A stretch of 35,767 nucleotides of DNA from positions 1 through 35,767 of the IMG/VR virus record IMGVR_UViG_3300046804_001488; one strand, 5' to 3'. The number at the start of each line of letters is the position of its first letter. Position 1 is the stretch's first letter. This document shows, piece by piece, positions 15,850-24,198 of this stretch. The notes under the pieces were generated by a model. It was given only the letters and a program-made list of their open reading frames with translations, was not told where the DNA came from and made no database searches. A program made the translations under genes and the position numbers. Source of the stretch: a virus.

Positions 15850-17407
15850 ACCAACTACACCAACAGATATTCCTGAGTTGACCGCTTTGCGTCAGCAACC
15901 AAAGGCTTTTACCATCAAACCTCCTCCTGAGTTAACTGGTCTGCAAACTCAGATTGGCGCTGGTGTGCCGGGTGTGCCAGAAGATTTTGCAGCAGAACGA
16001 GCAAAATTTAAAAAGCCTACCGATGTTTCTACTGAACAAGCAAGATTATTGCAACAGCAAGGTCGGTTAGAGCAAGATATTGGCACGGCTCAACAAGCTG
16101 TAAAACAATATGAAGCAGAAGCAGCATTTGATATTGCTAGACAGCAAAGAGAACAGGCTCAAACGGTAGAGGCTAATTTAGATGCAATACGCGCTAAGTT
16201 TCCTTATCCTCAATTTCACCCAACTAAAGACAACATAGAGTCTTTATCTACTTTGTTTGGCTTAATTGGCGTTATTGGCATGGCTTTAGGTGGCTCTGGC
16301 AAGATGTCTGCAACAACTTCTCTGAACGCTATGGGCGGGATGATGAAGGGTTGGCAACAAGGTAGAGCTGACCTTTGGAAAAAAGAAAAAGAAGAGTTTG
16401 ACAAGGGTATGCAACAAGTCAAAGCAATTCTTGAAGACGCATACCGCGATGCTGACCGAGCTTACAAAACTCTTGCATACAACAGACAGGAAGCCGAAGC
16501 ATTGGCGGCTCAATCTGCTGCCAAATTAGGCGGTCAAGTTGGCAAACAAATTCTTGCTAAACAAGGTATAGAGAAATATGCTCAATATCTTGATGTTGTG
16601 AAAAAAGATTTGATTGAAGCAGAAAAACGCGCATTTGAAGAAAGAAAGTTTGGCGCGGAACAAGCATATCGAAAAGAATCTCTTGACCTTAAAAAATTAG
16701 AAATAGAAGGAAAAGTTAAAGGAGATTTAATTTCATATATTAGAGACAAAACGGGCGCTAGGTTGTCAGAAAAAGATGCAGCAGAGGTTTCTACCGCAGC
16801 AAATGCTATTGGTCATGCCTATGCGTTGAAAGAAATGGTTGCACAACATCCTGAGTGGGTTGGTCGTAAGGGTCAAATTGGTCAATTCTTTAATCGTTAT
16901 GTTGATTCATTACAAAGCGGTAAGCCACTTCCTGCTGATGACGCTAATTTAGCTAAAGACAAGTCTGGTCAAGATGCTTTAGTGTTTGCCAAAGATTATG
17001 CTGCGTATCTTGTAAATTATGAACGAGCTATTGCTGGTGGAGCAAAAGGGTTTACTGTTAATTTCCAAAACCGCTTTAATAAGTTGTTAGACCAAAATCA
17101 ATTTAGTCCATCTGGATTTGAAAACTTGATGAATCAGCACATTGATGAAATTACTCGGATTGCTGCTGCTAAGAGTCCTGCAAAAATTAACAAACAGAAT
17201 TTAACTGCTATTGGTATGGACATTAACAAAGATGACCCATACGCTGTTGCTGGTTTTAATAGATTTGCTGATGTCAAAAAAGAAGGAAAGCCAACGCCAA
17301 CAGAGACAGATATTGAGGCACAGGCTAAAAAGTCATTTGGCTCTTATGAACCAGATAAATACGAATACGGCTATGAAAATGGCAAATTTTATCGGGACAA
17401 AAAGTAA
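15842..17407 (+). CDS. Putative internal virion / ejection protein 3
   Basis: The 521-residue protein is Gln/Ala/Lys-rich and mostly helical. It has one glycine-rich hydrophobic segment near residues 133-160 (SLSTLFGLIGVIGMALGGSG). Long coiled-coil regions follow (QGRADLWKKEKEEFDKGMQQ; EKRAFEERKFGAEQAYRKES). The short membrane-like patch in a long helical protein resembles podophage ejection proteins. Its start overlaps the end of protein 2. Confidence 0.6.
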   Translation: MPEPTTPTDIPELTALRQQPKAFTIKPPPELTGLQTQIGAGVPGVPEDFAAERAKFKKPTDVSTEQARLLQQQGRLEQDIGTAQQAVKQYEAEAAFDIARQQREQAQTVEANLDAIRAKFPYPQFHPTKDNIESLSTLFGLIGVIGMALGGSGKMSATTSLNAMGGMMKGWQQGRADLWKKEKEEFDKGMQQVKAILEDAYRDADRAYKTLAYNRQEAEALAAQSAAKLGGQVGKQILAKQGIEKYAQYLDVVKKDLIEAEKRAFEERKFGAEQAYRKESLDLKKLEIEGKVKGDLISYIRDKTGARLSEKDAAEVSTAANAIGHAYALKEMVAQHPEWVGRKGQIGQFFNRYVDSLQSGKPLPADDANLAKDKSGQDALVFAKDYAAYLVNYERAIAGGAKGFTVNFQNRFNKLLDQNQFSPSGFENLMNQHIDEITRIAAAKSPAKINKQNLTAIGMDINKDDPYAVAGFNRFADVKKEGKPTPTETDIEAQAKKSFGSYEPDKYEYGYENGKFYRDKK

Positions 17408-19392
17408 TGGCTAGAGAATACGCACCTGACGAACCCGTAGCAAAACAACGGGAATATGCTGCTGAACCCAAACAAGACCTTTATGAAAAAGTTTCTGGTC
17501 AGTTGAGAGAGGCGTTGCCAGCAGAAGAGGGCAGACAGCGTTTTGTTGGTCCGATGTTAGCTGCTGGCGCGGGTGAATTAGCCCGTGGGGTTGGTGCAGC
17601 TACGCAGATTGTTGCTCCCGAAACAGGCAAAAAAATTAGCGATGTTGGCAGGGCGGTAGTTGACGTTACAAAGGAGCGCTATCCCGTTACAGGAACGCTT
17701 GGTCAACTTGGTTCTTATGTTTATCCTTACAAAGCGGCAGAAACGGCTGTAACTAAAGTATTGCCAAGAAAATTAACGCCAGAAGGAAAATTAGCTTTAG
17801 GTCGTGAAGCACAAATTGCTGGCGCTGCTGGTGGAGTGACTGGCGCAGTTACCGCAGAAGGAGATTTAGTTGACCGTGCTTTTGGTGGCGCTCTTGGAAC
17901 GACATTAGGAATTGGTGGCACATACGTTGGTGCGTTAGCAAGCAAAGGATATGAATGGACAAAATCAACTTTGCAAAGAGCTTTTGGTGGAGATGCCAAG
18001 CGCATGGCAGAAGCTCTGAGGAGTTACGCATCTAGTCGTTCTGGCGCAGAAGCGGATGCAGCCAAAAAGATGGCATACGAAGCTGAACAAAAGGCTGGTA
18101 TAGCAGAGACTGCTGAGCAGAAGGCTTTGCGTCAACAAGAGTTGGCGTACCGAGAGTTACCCGGCACAAAAACCGAAATGGAAGCTGGTCGCTTTAAACC
18201 CATTCCTACTTCAGAGCAAGCCGTTGGTGACCGTATTCGTGGCTATGTTGACAGGATTTTTAAAGACTTGAAGGCTACTAGAGCTAAAAATGCTGAACGT
18301 CTAAAAGGCGCTCCTTTTTATATGGCAGCAGAATCTGAAATGCTTGGAGGGCGGGTAGCCAATACCAATACTTACAAGCAAATGGAAAAATTAGTTCAGA
18401 ATCAAATTAGAAATGAACAAGGCTTGGTTAGCGCACCGGGAGCAACTGGAACTAAATTAAAGGAACTGCAAAACATTCTTGATGGAACAGTAGTTGACGA
18501 TGCAACAGGCGTTGTTATAAAAAATGATTTAAGTTTTGAGGGCATGGAACGCTTGCGTAGGCAGTTAAGTGACCGTTCTTATGGCTTTCCTGAGACTGGA
18601 TTTGACGCATTAAGTCAACAAGAGGCTGGAAAATATGCCAAGATGGTTGCTGATGCTATGGAGGAATTTTCTCCGGGTCTGAAGCGTTTTCTTTCGCAAT
18701 ATCAAAAAGATTCTGAACCTTTGCGCGTATTTCAGACTAAGACTGGAAAAATCTTTGAAGAGCAGTTGCCCGGTGTCAAGGGATATGCCAAGGTGTCATC
18801 CGAGAATATTCCTTCCAAGGTGTTCAAAGACCGTGAGTCATATCAAGGGCTGATTGAGGCACTTGGTGGCAACAAGGCATTTGCTGAAAACGAAGCCCGT
18901 AAGTATTTTGCTGGTCAGATGGAGAAGCTGGCTGGTGACCCTAAGAAGTTAGAAGCATTTATTCGGGATAACCGAACCATGCTCAACCTAACCAATGCGC
19001 GTGACATGGCTGAGAGTTATATAGCCCGTGCATCTGCTTTTGCCAAGCGTGGTGAGGCTGCGAAGACCCGTGCTGGAGCAGAAAGAGAGATTGCTACAAA
19101 GCAAGCTGAATTGGCTAAAGACTTTGCCAAACTAGAGTCTGACTTGGTGACCGCTCAAACTCCTCAAGAAATTGCAGGGTTACATGGAACGCTTGCCAAA
19201 AAACTTCTCAATGAAGGGACTATTAATCAACAGCAATACAGAACCATGCTCCAAGAAGCAACTCGCGTATTGCAGACGGTCAAAGATAAAGAGGTTGCTA
19301 AACAACAATTAATTGCCTTGACAAGACGGGGCGTTGTTGGAGCTGGTTTGGCATCTGCTGCATACGTTGGTATCAAAAAGTTTGGCGAATAA
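17407..19392 (+). CDS. Putative internal virion / ejection protein 4 (661 aa)
   Basis: This is the longest gene product here apart from split genes: 661 residues, Ala/Lys/Glu-rich, with two glycine-alanine hydrophobic patches (MLAAGAGELARGVGAATQIV near 50 and AQIAGAAGGVTGAVTAEGDL near 135) and a C-terminal one (RGVVGAGLASAAYVGIKKFG). The rest is long helical sequence. The last and largest member of such a block is often the murein-processing or channel-forming ejection protein, but no lytic-transglycosylase motif is obvious. Confidence 0.6.
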   Translation: MAREYAPDEPVAKQREYAAEPKQDLYEKVSGQLREALPAEEGRQRFVGPMLAAGAGELARGVGAATQIVAPETGKKISDVGRAVVDVTKERYPVTGTLGQLGSYVYPYKAAETAVTKVLPRKLTPEGKLALGREAQIAGAAGGVTGAVTAEGDLVDRAFGGALGTTLGIGGTYVGALASKGYEWTKSTLQRAFGGDAKRMAEALRSYASSRSGAEADAAKKMAYEAEQKAGIAETAEQKALRQQELAYRELPGTKTEMEAGRFKPIPTSEQAVGDRIRGYVDRIFKDLKATRAKNAERLKGAPFYMAAESEMLGGRVANTNTYKQMEKLVQNQIRNEQGLVSAPGATGTKLKELQNILDGTVVDDATGVVIKNDLSFEGMERLRRQLSDRSYGFPETGFDALSQQEAGKYAKMVADAMEEFSPGLKRFLSQYQKDSEPLRVFQTKTGKIFEEQLPGVKGYAKVSSENIPSKVFKDRESYQGLIEALGGNKAFAENEARKYFAGQMEKLAGDPKKLEAFIRDNRTMLNLTNARDMAESYIARASAFAKRGEAAKTRAGAEREIATKQAELAKDFAKLESDLVTAQTPQEIAGLHGTLAKKLLNEGTINQQQYRTMLQEATRVLQTVKDKEVAKQQLIALTRRGVVGAGLASAAYVGIKKFGE

Positions 19393-19394
19393 AC

Positions 19395-19601
19395 ATGGCT
19401 AAGAAGCAAAAAGGCATAAACCCAGACCTTGAGGAAGCCATCTCTAAGATGCTCAAGGAAGTGATGCTAGACCCAACGGCAAGCATTACAGACAAGACCA
19501 AGGTGATTGACCGCGCCCTCAAACTCGAAGCTATCAAGCTCAAGATGTCAGATGACGAGTGGGGCGCTGGCTTTGGTGCGGTTGATGATGAAGACGAGTA
19601 A
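19395..19601 (+). CDS. Small acidic hypothetical protein (68 aa)
   Basis: The protein reads PDLEEAISKMLKEVMLDPTA, SITDKTKVIDRALKLEAIKL, then a DDEW motif and an acidic tail. It is a recurring small phage protein. A helix-rich, acidic product near packaging-size genes could be a small terminase-like DNA-binding subunit, but there is no visible DNA-binding motif. The gene starts three bases after the previous stop. Confidence 0.7.
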   Translation: MAKKQKGINPDLEEAISKMLKEVMLDPTASITDKTKVIDRALKLEAIKLKMSDDEWGAGFGAVDDEDE

Positions 19602-19641
19602 GGTTAGACTATGGTTTTCATCAATCGTAAAGGGGATATAT

Positions 19642-19863
19642 ATGGACGGGATAGCTTTGGTCAGACTAGCGTTGGGCGTAATCACAGACCGCCTTATCAC
19701 GATTTTGGTACTTATATCAAGCAGCGTGATGTGTGGGTGGACAATGTGGAATCCGATGTGGGAGAGAGTCACGACCCTTGCCATATTCGTAGTTTTCAGT
19801 TACCTTTTAGTAAGAGTCAAAGAAAGGACTTCAAATGAGCAAGAGCAGACCACATCAACGTGA
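19642..19863 (+). CDS. Small two-helix membrane protein (73 aa)
   Basis: The start is ATG 19642, preceded by AAAGGGGATATAT. The product has two hydrophobic stretches (LITILVLISSSVMCGWTMWN and VTTLAIFVVFSYLLVRVKER) and a short hydrophilic tail. An overlapping ORF at 19611-19838 in another frame has no such pattern and is rejected. With two helices it could be a holin-like or pinholin-like protein that works with the lysis genes downstream. Its end overlaps the next gene by 29 bases. Confidence 0.7.
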   Translation: MDGIALVRLALGVITDRLITILVLISSSVMCGWTMWNPMWERVTTLAIFVVFSYLLVRVKERTSNEQEQTTST

Positions 19864-20071
19864 ACACGCTAGTAATCAGCAAATAGCCAAGTCGGTTCGT
19901 CCCCAGTTGCCACGGGACGGTAGCCCCGGTCTGACGCGCTGGAGTCCCGGTGAGTTGCCCTCTGGTGGCTTTCGCTCAGTCATTGATATGTCTGGCAACA
20001 AGTTTCCGACTACTGGCGCATTGAACACCAAGATGTCACCTACTTCTGGTGGTGAGAAGAAGGTGTACTAA
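19835..20071 (+). CDS. Hypothetical protein (78 aa)
   Basis: The protein is basic at the start (MSKSRPHQREHASNQQIAKS) and Pro/Gly/Ser-rich later (LPRDGSPGLTRWSPGELPSG), so it is probably extended. It starts within the end of the membrane-protein gene and its stop overlaps the next ATG by one base. No family is recognised. Confidence 0.6.
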   Translation: MSKSRPHQREHASNQQIAKSVRPQLPRDGSPGLTRWSPGELPSGGFRSVIDMSGNKFPTTGALNTKMSPTSGGEKKVY

Positions 20072-20418
20072 TGGCTAACAATATTGCTTTTCAGCCGATG
20101 GGCAAGACGTATCAGGTTACGGCTGGAACGTCTGCTAACACCGTCACAATTACGTCTGACAGCCCAGTCAATCAATACCTTGTTGTAAGCCATGAGAAGA
20201 CAAATGGCACGGGACATCCTTCTTATGTACGCATAAGTGCAACAAGTGCAAACGCTGCCGTGCCGGGGGCAAACGCTGCTTATGGCATCCCGATACCGCC
20301 CGGTGCGATGTTTGTGTTTAGCGGACCTCAATGCACCAATACGACACCAGTCTATGTTTCTGTCATTGCAGAAACCGATAGCCCTGAGTTGTATATCACG
20401 CCCGGTGAGGGTCTGTGA
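20071..20418 (+). CDS. Beta-rich virion protein (115 aa), paralogue of the 11891 gene
   Basis: The protein has SANTVTITSDSPVNQYLVVS and a C-terminus PELYITPGEGL that parallels the fibre-region protein at 11891 (NQYRIINS, IYVTPGDGM). Spacing between the shared blocks is similar, so the two probably share one beta-sandwich domain. It may be a second decoration or fibre-tip subunit, encoded separately from the fibre block. It is followed by a gene with a probable ATT start. Confidence 0.65.
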   Translation: MANNIAFQPMGKTYQVTAGTSANTVTITSDSPVNQYLVVSHEKTNGTGHPSYVRISATSANAAVPGANAAYGIPIPPGAMFVFSGPQCTNTTPVYVSVIAETDSPELYITPGEGL

Positions 20419-20426
20419 GGTAAGCC

Positions 20427-21137
20427 ATTGACCCGTTCTCTTTGCTCTTGGCAGCCCAAACTGCTGTCTCCTTCATCAAGAAGGGGTGCGATATGTTGCA
20501 CCAAGGAAGGATGGAGTTGGAAGGTGCAAAGAAAACAGTTGAAGGAGTCTTGGAAGATGTCCAAGCTCTCAAGGGATTATGGGGTTGGTTTATCGGGTTG
20601 TTTACTAGCAAACAGCCAAAACCCACAACCCAGAAGCCTGTGGCGAAAAAGACAATCCTTGCCAAACAACAATCCTACGAAGAACTTGAACTCAATCTTA
20701 TTGCAGATGTCGGCAAGAACCTCGGCATCCTGTTTGATACCCAACAAGCAATTAACACCCACTATCTTGAACTAGAGGAAGCCAGTAAGACTAACTACGA
20801 CCCTACACAGAACACCTCTAAGAAGGCGATAGAACGTGCCTTAATTGAGCTTCAAATGGAGAAGTTGCAAGACCAAGTGCGTGAGGCAATGGTCTATGCG
20901 CCAGCAGAGTTGAAAGACTTGTATAGCCGATTTCTCAAGATGTACGCAAAGATTGAGCAAGAGCAAGCATGGGCTAGGTCAGAGATGATTCGTAGGGCTA
21001 GGTTAGCGCGGTGGAAGAGGGAGCAAGATGAGATACGGTGTGTCGAGATAACTGTTGGAGTACTTGGTGTGATGTTTATTTCCTTAATCTTTGGGTGGCT
21101 GATGTGGGCAATACGCGCCTTATCGGTTGGGTTTTAA
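20427..21137 (+). CDS. Membrane-anchored charged protein, probable ATT start
   Basis: GAGG at 20417-20420 lies six bases before ATT 20427, an ideal spacing, and the frame then reads (M)DPFSLLLAAQTAVSFIKK, the MDP-type start common in phage relatives. The nearest conventional start, TTG 20442, has no ribosome site. The protein (236 residues from ATT) has a helical N-terminal half, a long charged coil (RARLARWKREQDEIRC) and one C-terminal membrane helix (VGVLGVMFISLIFGWLMWAI). It may belong to the lysis or envelope-disruption block; spanin-like function is only a possibility. Confidence 0.65.
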   Translation: MDPFSLLLAAQTAVSFIKKGCDMLHQGRMELEGAKKTVEGVLEDVQALKGLWGWFIGLFTSKQPKPTTQKPVAKKTILAKQQSYEELELNLIADVGKNLGILFDTQQAINTHYLELEEASKTNYDPTQNTSKKAIERALIELQMEKLQDQVREAMVYAPAELKDLYSRFLKMYAKIEQEQAWARSEMIRRARLARWKREQDEIRCVEITVGVLGVMFISLIFGWLMWAIRALSVGF

Positions 21138-21271
21138 GCGCAGTAGCTCTATGTGTAATCGTTGCAACCACAACAATGTCATACATAGAGACTCTGTATA
21201 TGAAGGCTCAACTTAAAAAAGAGATGAAGGAACTTCGTAAACTTAAAGAGGAACTAAAGGAAAGTAAATGA
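21104..21271 (+). CDS. Small membrane/coiled-coil protein, spanin-like (GTG start)
   Basis: The likely start is GTG 21104, with GGTGG five bases before it; an upstream in-frame start at 21038 would lie in the previous gene and lacks a site. The 55-residue product has one hydrophobic helix (LIGWVLSAVALCVIVATTTM) and a strongly basic/acidic coiled tail (LKKEMKELRKLKEELKESK). The topology resembles an inner-membrane spanin. It overlaps the previous gene by 34 bases and the holin by four. Confidence 0.6.
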   Translation: MGNTRLIGWVLSAVALCVIVATTTMSYIETLYMKAQLKKEMKELRKLKEELKESK

Positions 21272-21741
21272 ATGAAATTCTCTCTCTTATCAAGGGTGTT
21301 GCCCCAAGTCTTGCTACTGCCGTTGCTGGTCCTCTCGGTGGTGCTGCTATTTCTGCTATTGCTTCCCGCCTTGGTGTATCAGATTCTGTTGAAGAGGTAG
21401 CCAAAGCCATTGCTGGTGACCCTACTGCTCAAGCCAAGATTAAGGAGCTTGAACTTGAGTTTGCTAAGGTAGCCGTAGAAGGCATTAAAAATGAGGATAA
21501 CAATGTCACTACGCGATGGACATCAGATATGGCTAGTGACTCTTGGTTGTCCAAGAACATTCGCCCTATGAGCCTTGTAGCCATATTTGTTGGATACTTC
21601 TTGTTTGCCATGATGTCAGCCTTTGGTCTAAACGCTAATGAGGCGTATGTAACGCTTTTAGGTCAATGGGGTATGCTCATCATGGGTGCGTATTTCGGGG
21701 GTAGAACAGTAGAAAAATTAGCAGAAATGAAGAAAAAATGA
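21268..21741 (+). CDS. Holin, 3TM family
   Basis: The protein (157 residues) matches the holin of 3TMs family, also found in gene transfer agents. It has an N-terminal glycine-alanine helix (ATAVAGPLGGAAISAIASRL), an acidic helix, the hallmark WTSDMASDSWLSKNIRP, and two C-terminal membrane helices (LVAIFVGYFLFAMMSAFGL; GQWGMLIMGAYFGGRTVEKL). It opens the inner membrane so that the endolysin reaches peptidoglycan. ATGA overlaps couple it to the neighbouring genes on both sides. Confidence 0.85.
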   Translation: MNEILSLIKGVAPSLATAVAGPLGGAAISAIASRLGVSDSVEEVAKAIAGDPTAQAKIKELELEFAKVAVEGIKNEDNNVTTRWTSDMASDSWLSKNIRPMSLVAIFVGYFLFAMMSAFGLNANEAYVTLLGQWGMLIMGAYFGGRTVEKLAEMKKK

Positions 21742-22169
21742 CGCAATTATCTGAACACTTTACGCTTGAAGAACTTACTCACACAGAGCATCGTGAGTTA
21801 GACAATACGCCAAATGACCATGAGAAGAACAATCTCATGCGTCTGGCTAGGTTCTTAGAAGAAGTTAAGACCGTGCTTGGTGGCAAGCCCGTAATGGTCA
21901 ATTCAGCCTTTCGCTCTAAGGCGGTCAACGATGCGGTGGGGTCTAAGGATACGAGTCAGCACCGAGTAGGGTGCGCTGCTGACCTGAGAATTCCCGGCAT
22001 GACTCCTGATGAGGTGGTCAAAGCCATCATTGCTTCTGGTATCGGTTATGACCAAGTAATCCGAGAGTTTGACCGTTGGACGCATATTTCAGTTCCAAAC
22101 GAGCCAACTGGCGTACCACGCAAACAGGCGCTCATCATTGACAAGCAAGGAACTAGGGCTTATGGCTGA
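21738..22169 (+). CDS. Endolysin, peptidase M15 family
   Basis: This 143-residue protein has the M15 (D,D-carboxypeptidase-like) pattern: zinc ligands His75 and Asp82 in SQHRVGCAADLRIPG and His116 in RWTHISVP, with a likely catalytic acid at Glu110. NSAFRSKAVNDAVGSKDTSQ is the conserved block before them. There is no signal peptide or membrane segment, so export depends on the adjacent holin. It cleaves peptide cross-links of the host wall. An ATGA overlap joins it to the holin. Confidence 0.88.
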   Translation: MTQLSEHFTLEELTHTEHRELDNTPNDHEKNNLMRLARFLEEVKTVLGGKPVMVNSAFRSKAVNDAVGSKDTSQHRVGCAADLRIPGMTPDEVVKAIIASGIGYDQVIREFDRWTHISVPNEPTGVPRKQALIIDKQGTRAYG

Positions 22170-22743
22170 TAAGGCAGAACTTGACAGCATTGATACCTCG
22201 GTTCTTGACACAATCAAGACAGACCAAGGTAGCAAGTTGTTTGAGAGGGCGCAACAAGAGTATCCATATCTTGCTGGCAAAGACATAGCCTATAAATACT
22301 CTCCACAGCAAGGCAGAGGATTCCTAGAGTTCTATGACCCTCAAGAGACAGGTTCTCCTGAATATCCTCGCCCTAAAGAGCTGCCACTTGGCAAAGTGGG
22401 TATAGAGGTTTTTGACCCTAAGACTAGACCCATAGACATTCTTGCTGACTATGTAAGCCATTACGGAGTTCATCAAGACCCTTATCTTGCCCAACAATAC
22501 CAACAGTTTGCTGGCTCAATGAGTCCAGAACAGCGTCAGATTCTGCAACAGCAATACCAGTATTACCAGCAACACCCAGAGTATCAAGAGCAACGTCCGT
22601 ATGAAGAGTGGGAAAAGGTAAGCGGGATGCCCGGTTACTTCAGAGGCTACACATTTAACCAATGGGAAAACCCACAAGAGATGTATAGCCCTCAACAGAT
22701 TCAAATGCTTGACCAAGTAAGAAAATATTTAGGAGTGAAGTAA
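22162..22743 (+). CDS. Hypothetical Tyr/Gln/Pro-rich protein (193 aa)
   Basis: I choose ATG 22162, overlapping the endolysin stop by eight bases, because upstream residues in this frame (from 22069) are a shadow of the endolysin. The protein is rich in Tyr, Gln and Pro with segments FERAQQEYPYLAGKDIAYKY and QQQYQYYQQHPEYQEQRPYE. It ends in IQMLDQVRKYLGVK. No catalytic motif is visible. Its position after lysis genes and before sugar genes gives little functional hint. Confidence 0.65.
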   Translation: MADKAELDSIDTSVLDTIKTDQGSKLFERAQQEYPYLAGKDIAYKYSPQQGRGFLEFYDPQETGSPEYPRPKELPLGKVGIEVFDPKTRPIDILADYVSHYGVHQDPYLAQQYQQFAGSMSPEQRQILQQQYQYYQQHPEYQEQRPYEEWEKVSGMPGYFRGYTFNQWENPQEMYSPQQIQMLDQVRKYLGVK

Positions 22744-22973
22744 TGCCTAGAAAGAAGTCTCCTAATCTATCTGTCGGCAGAGGCGAGAAACTCTCTGTCA
22801 GCAAGGGCGGCGGTTTGACTGCCAAGGGTCGGGCTAAATACAACCGAGCTACTGGCAGCAAACTCAAAGCACCAACCAAGTCTGGTCCTCGCCACAAGTC
22901 GTTTTGCAGTCGCTCAAAGCATTGGACTGGAGAGCGCGGGAAGGCGGCTAGGAAGCGGTGGGGTTGTAGGTGA
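22743..22973 (+). CDS. DUF6321-like small basic protein
   Basis: The 76-residue protein contains GGGLTAKGRAKYNRATGSKL and CSRSKHWTGERGKAARKRWG, a pattern I recognise as the DUF6321 family of phage proteins. It is highly basic with conserved Cys residues near the end (SFCSRSK; WGC), so nucleic-acid or zinc binding is plausible. Its ATG overlaps the previous stop by one base, and its TGA overlaps the GTG start of the next gene. Confidence 0.7.
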   Translation: MPRKKSPNLSVGRGEKLSVSKGGGLTAKGRAKYNRATGSKLKAPTKSGPRHKSFCSRSKHWTGERGKAARKRWGCR

Positions 22974-23527
22974 TTAGCGTCATCATGCCTGTGTATTTGG
23001 GTGACTATCCAAATGCAGCCTCAGACCGTCCTACCAAATTAAAAAGAGCAATTGAGAGTTTCCTTGCCCAAGGAATCGGCGAACTTGTCGTAGTCTGTGA
23101 CGCTTGCCAAGAGAGTTTTGACATAGCCAAAGAGTATCCAATCTCTGTCTATAAGTTAGAAACCAAAGCCCCCATGTTTAGTGGCATCCCTAGACAAATA
23201 GGGATAAACCTAGCCAAGCACGATTACATTGCTTACCTAGACTGTGATGACATTATCGGTGAGGGTCACTTGCAATCTATCGTGGACAACATGGAGTCTC
23301 CTTGGCTGTATTGGGATGACTTTGTAGATGACGAGCGCAGACCCGTTTGGCTTGAGTTTCAGCATATCGGCACATCAGCCATTGCTCACCGCAAAGATTT
23401 GCCCTGTGAATGGGTGGAAGGCTATGGACATGACTGGGTGTTTGTCCAACAGCTAATGAATTTTCCAAACAAGAAGATTGAAGCAAATTACAAAGTAATG
23501 CACATACCCGGAAAAATAGACAAATAA
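22970..23527 (+). CDS. Glycosyltransferase family 2-like protein
   Basis: The 185-residue protein starts with GTG (GTGA overlap) and reads ISVIMPVYLGDYPNA, the family 2 N-terminal strand, followed by ELVVVCDACQESFDIAKEY and the metal-binding YLDCDDIIGEG near residue 88, a DxD-type motif. The C-terminal half includes WVEGYGHDWVFVQQ. It is shorter than most free enzymes, so a small phage-specific type is likely. The target is unknown; virion or host-surface modification is inferred. Confidence 0.75.
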   Translation: MISVIMPVYLGDYPNAASDRPTKLKRAIESFLAQGIGELVVVCDACQESFDIAKEYPISVYKLETKAPMFSGIPRQIGINLAKHDYIAYLDCDDIIGEGHLQSIVDNMESPWLYWDDFVDDERRPVWLEFQHIGTSAIAHRKDLPCEWVEGYGHDWVFVQQLMNFPNKKIEANYKVMHIPGKIDK

Positions 23528-24198
23528 TGTTTTCACTACCCACTTACAAACGTCCTGACAAGCTCAAAAACTTTATCGAATCTTACAAGCGCACGGGTGC
23601 TACTGCCCCTGTGGAAGTCATCATTCAAGGTGACCCAAGCCTGTATGACGGGATTGAATATCCAGAGCATTGGCACATCATCAAACTAGATGACAACATT
23701 GGCTTTGTGGCTGCCTTAAACAGTACTTTCTACCGTCATCCAAATGAGCCTTTCTACGGCATTATTTGTGATGACCATGAGGCAATATCAGAGGGTTGGG
23801 ATGCTCAGTTACAAGCCCTTGCTGGCGCATTAAACATTGTCAGCATCAATGATGATTCTCCTGTCTGGCAGAACCGTCTTGCTGGTCCTTGCGCCTTTGG
23901 TGGAGACTTAATCCGCACGGCTGGCTTCATCATGCCCCCATGTAACTGGCATATCTGCGGAGATGATTGGTGGGAGATGGTCGGCAGAACGCTAGGCAAC
24001 TGGATAATTGCGTCAGAGATTCGCTCTAAGCATTACTGTCCTGATTGGACGGGAGAAGCCAAGGACGATACTCATAACTCTTCTTACCGTGATTTCAACG
24101 GGGAAGTTGCTAAGTACAATGCTTGGCTTCAAACAGATGGCAACGCCATCGTAGAGAAAATTCAAGGTGTCTTGAGAAGCGTTCCCTCAAACGCGTAA
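23527..24198 (+). CDS. Glycosyltransferase-like protein (GT-A fold expected)
   Basis: The protein starts with MFSLPTYKRPDKLKNFIESY, as in GT-A enzymes, has LDDNIGFVAALNSTFYRHPN and an acidic IICDDHEAISEGW near residue 79, and later HICGDDWWEMVGR. It follows the family 2-like gene with a one-base overlap. Its last 37 bases overlap the 3' end of a minus-strand glycosyltransferase-like gene (24162-24947), a tail-to-tail overlap with no intervening terminator. Substrate unknown. Confidence 0.7.
   Translation: MFSLPTYKRPDKLKNFIESYKRTGATAPVEVIIQGDPSLYDGIEYPEHWHIIKLDDNIGFVAALNSTFYRHPNEPFYGIICDDHEAISEGWDAQLQALAGALNIVSINDDSPVWQNRLAGPCAFGGDLIRTAGFIMPPCNWHICGDDWWEMVGRTLGNWIIASEIRSKHYCPDWTGEAKDDTHNSSYRDFNGEVAKYNAWLQTDGNAIVEKIQGVLRSVPSNA

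Noticed and set aside
19611-19838. A 75-residue plus-strand ORF
   Set aside because: The alternative frame from 19642 has a better ribosome site and two clear membrane helices, while this ORF looks random.
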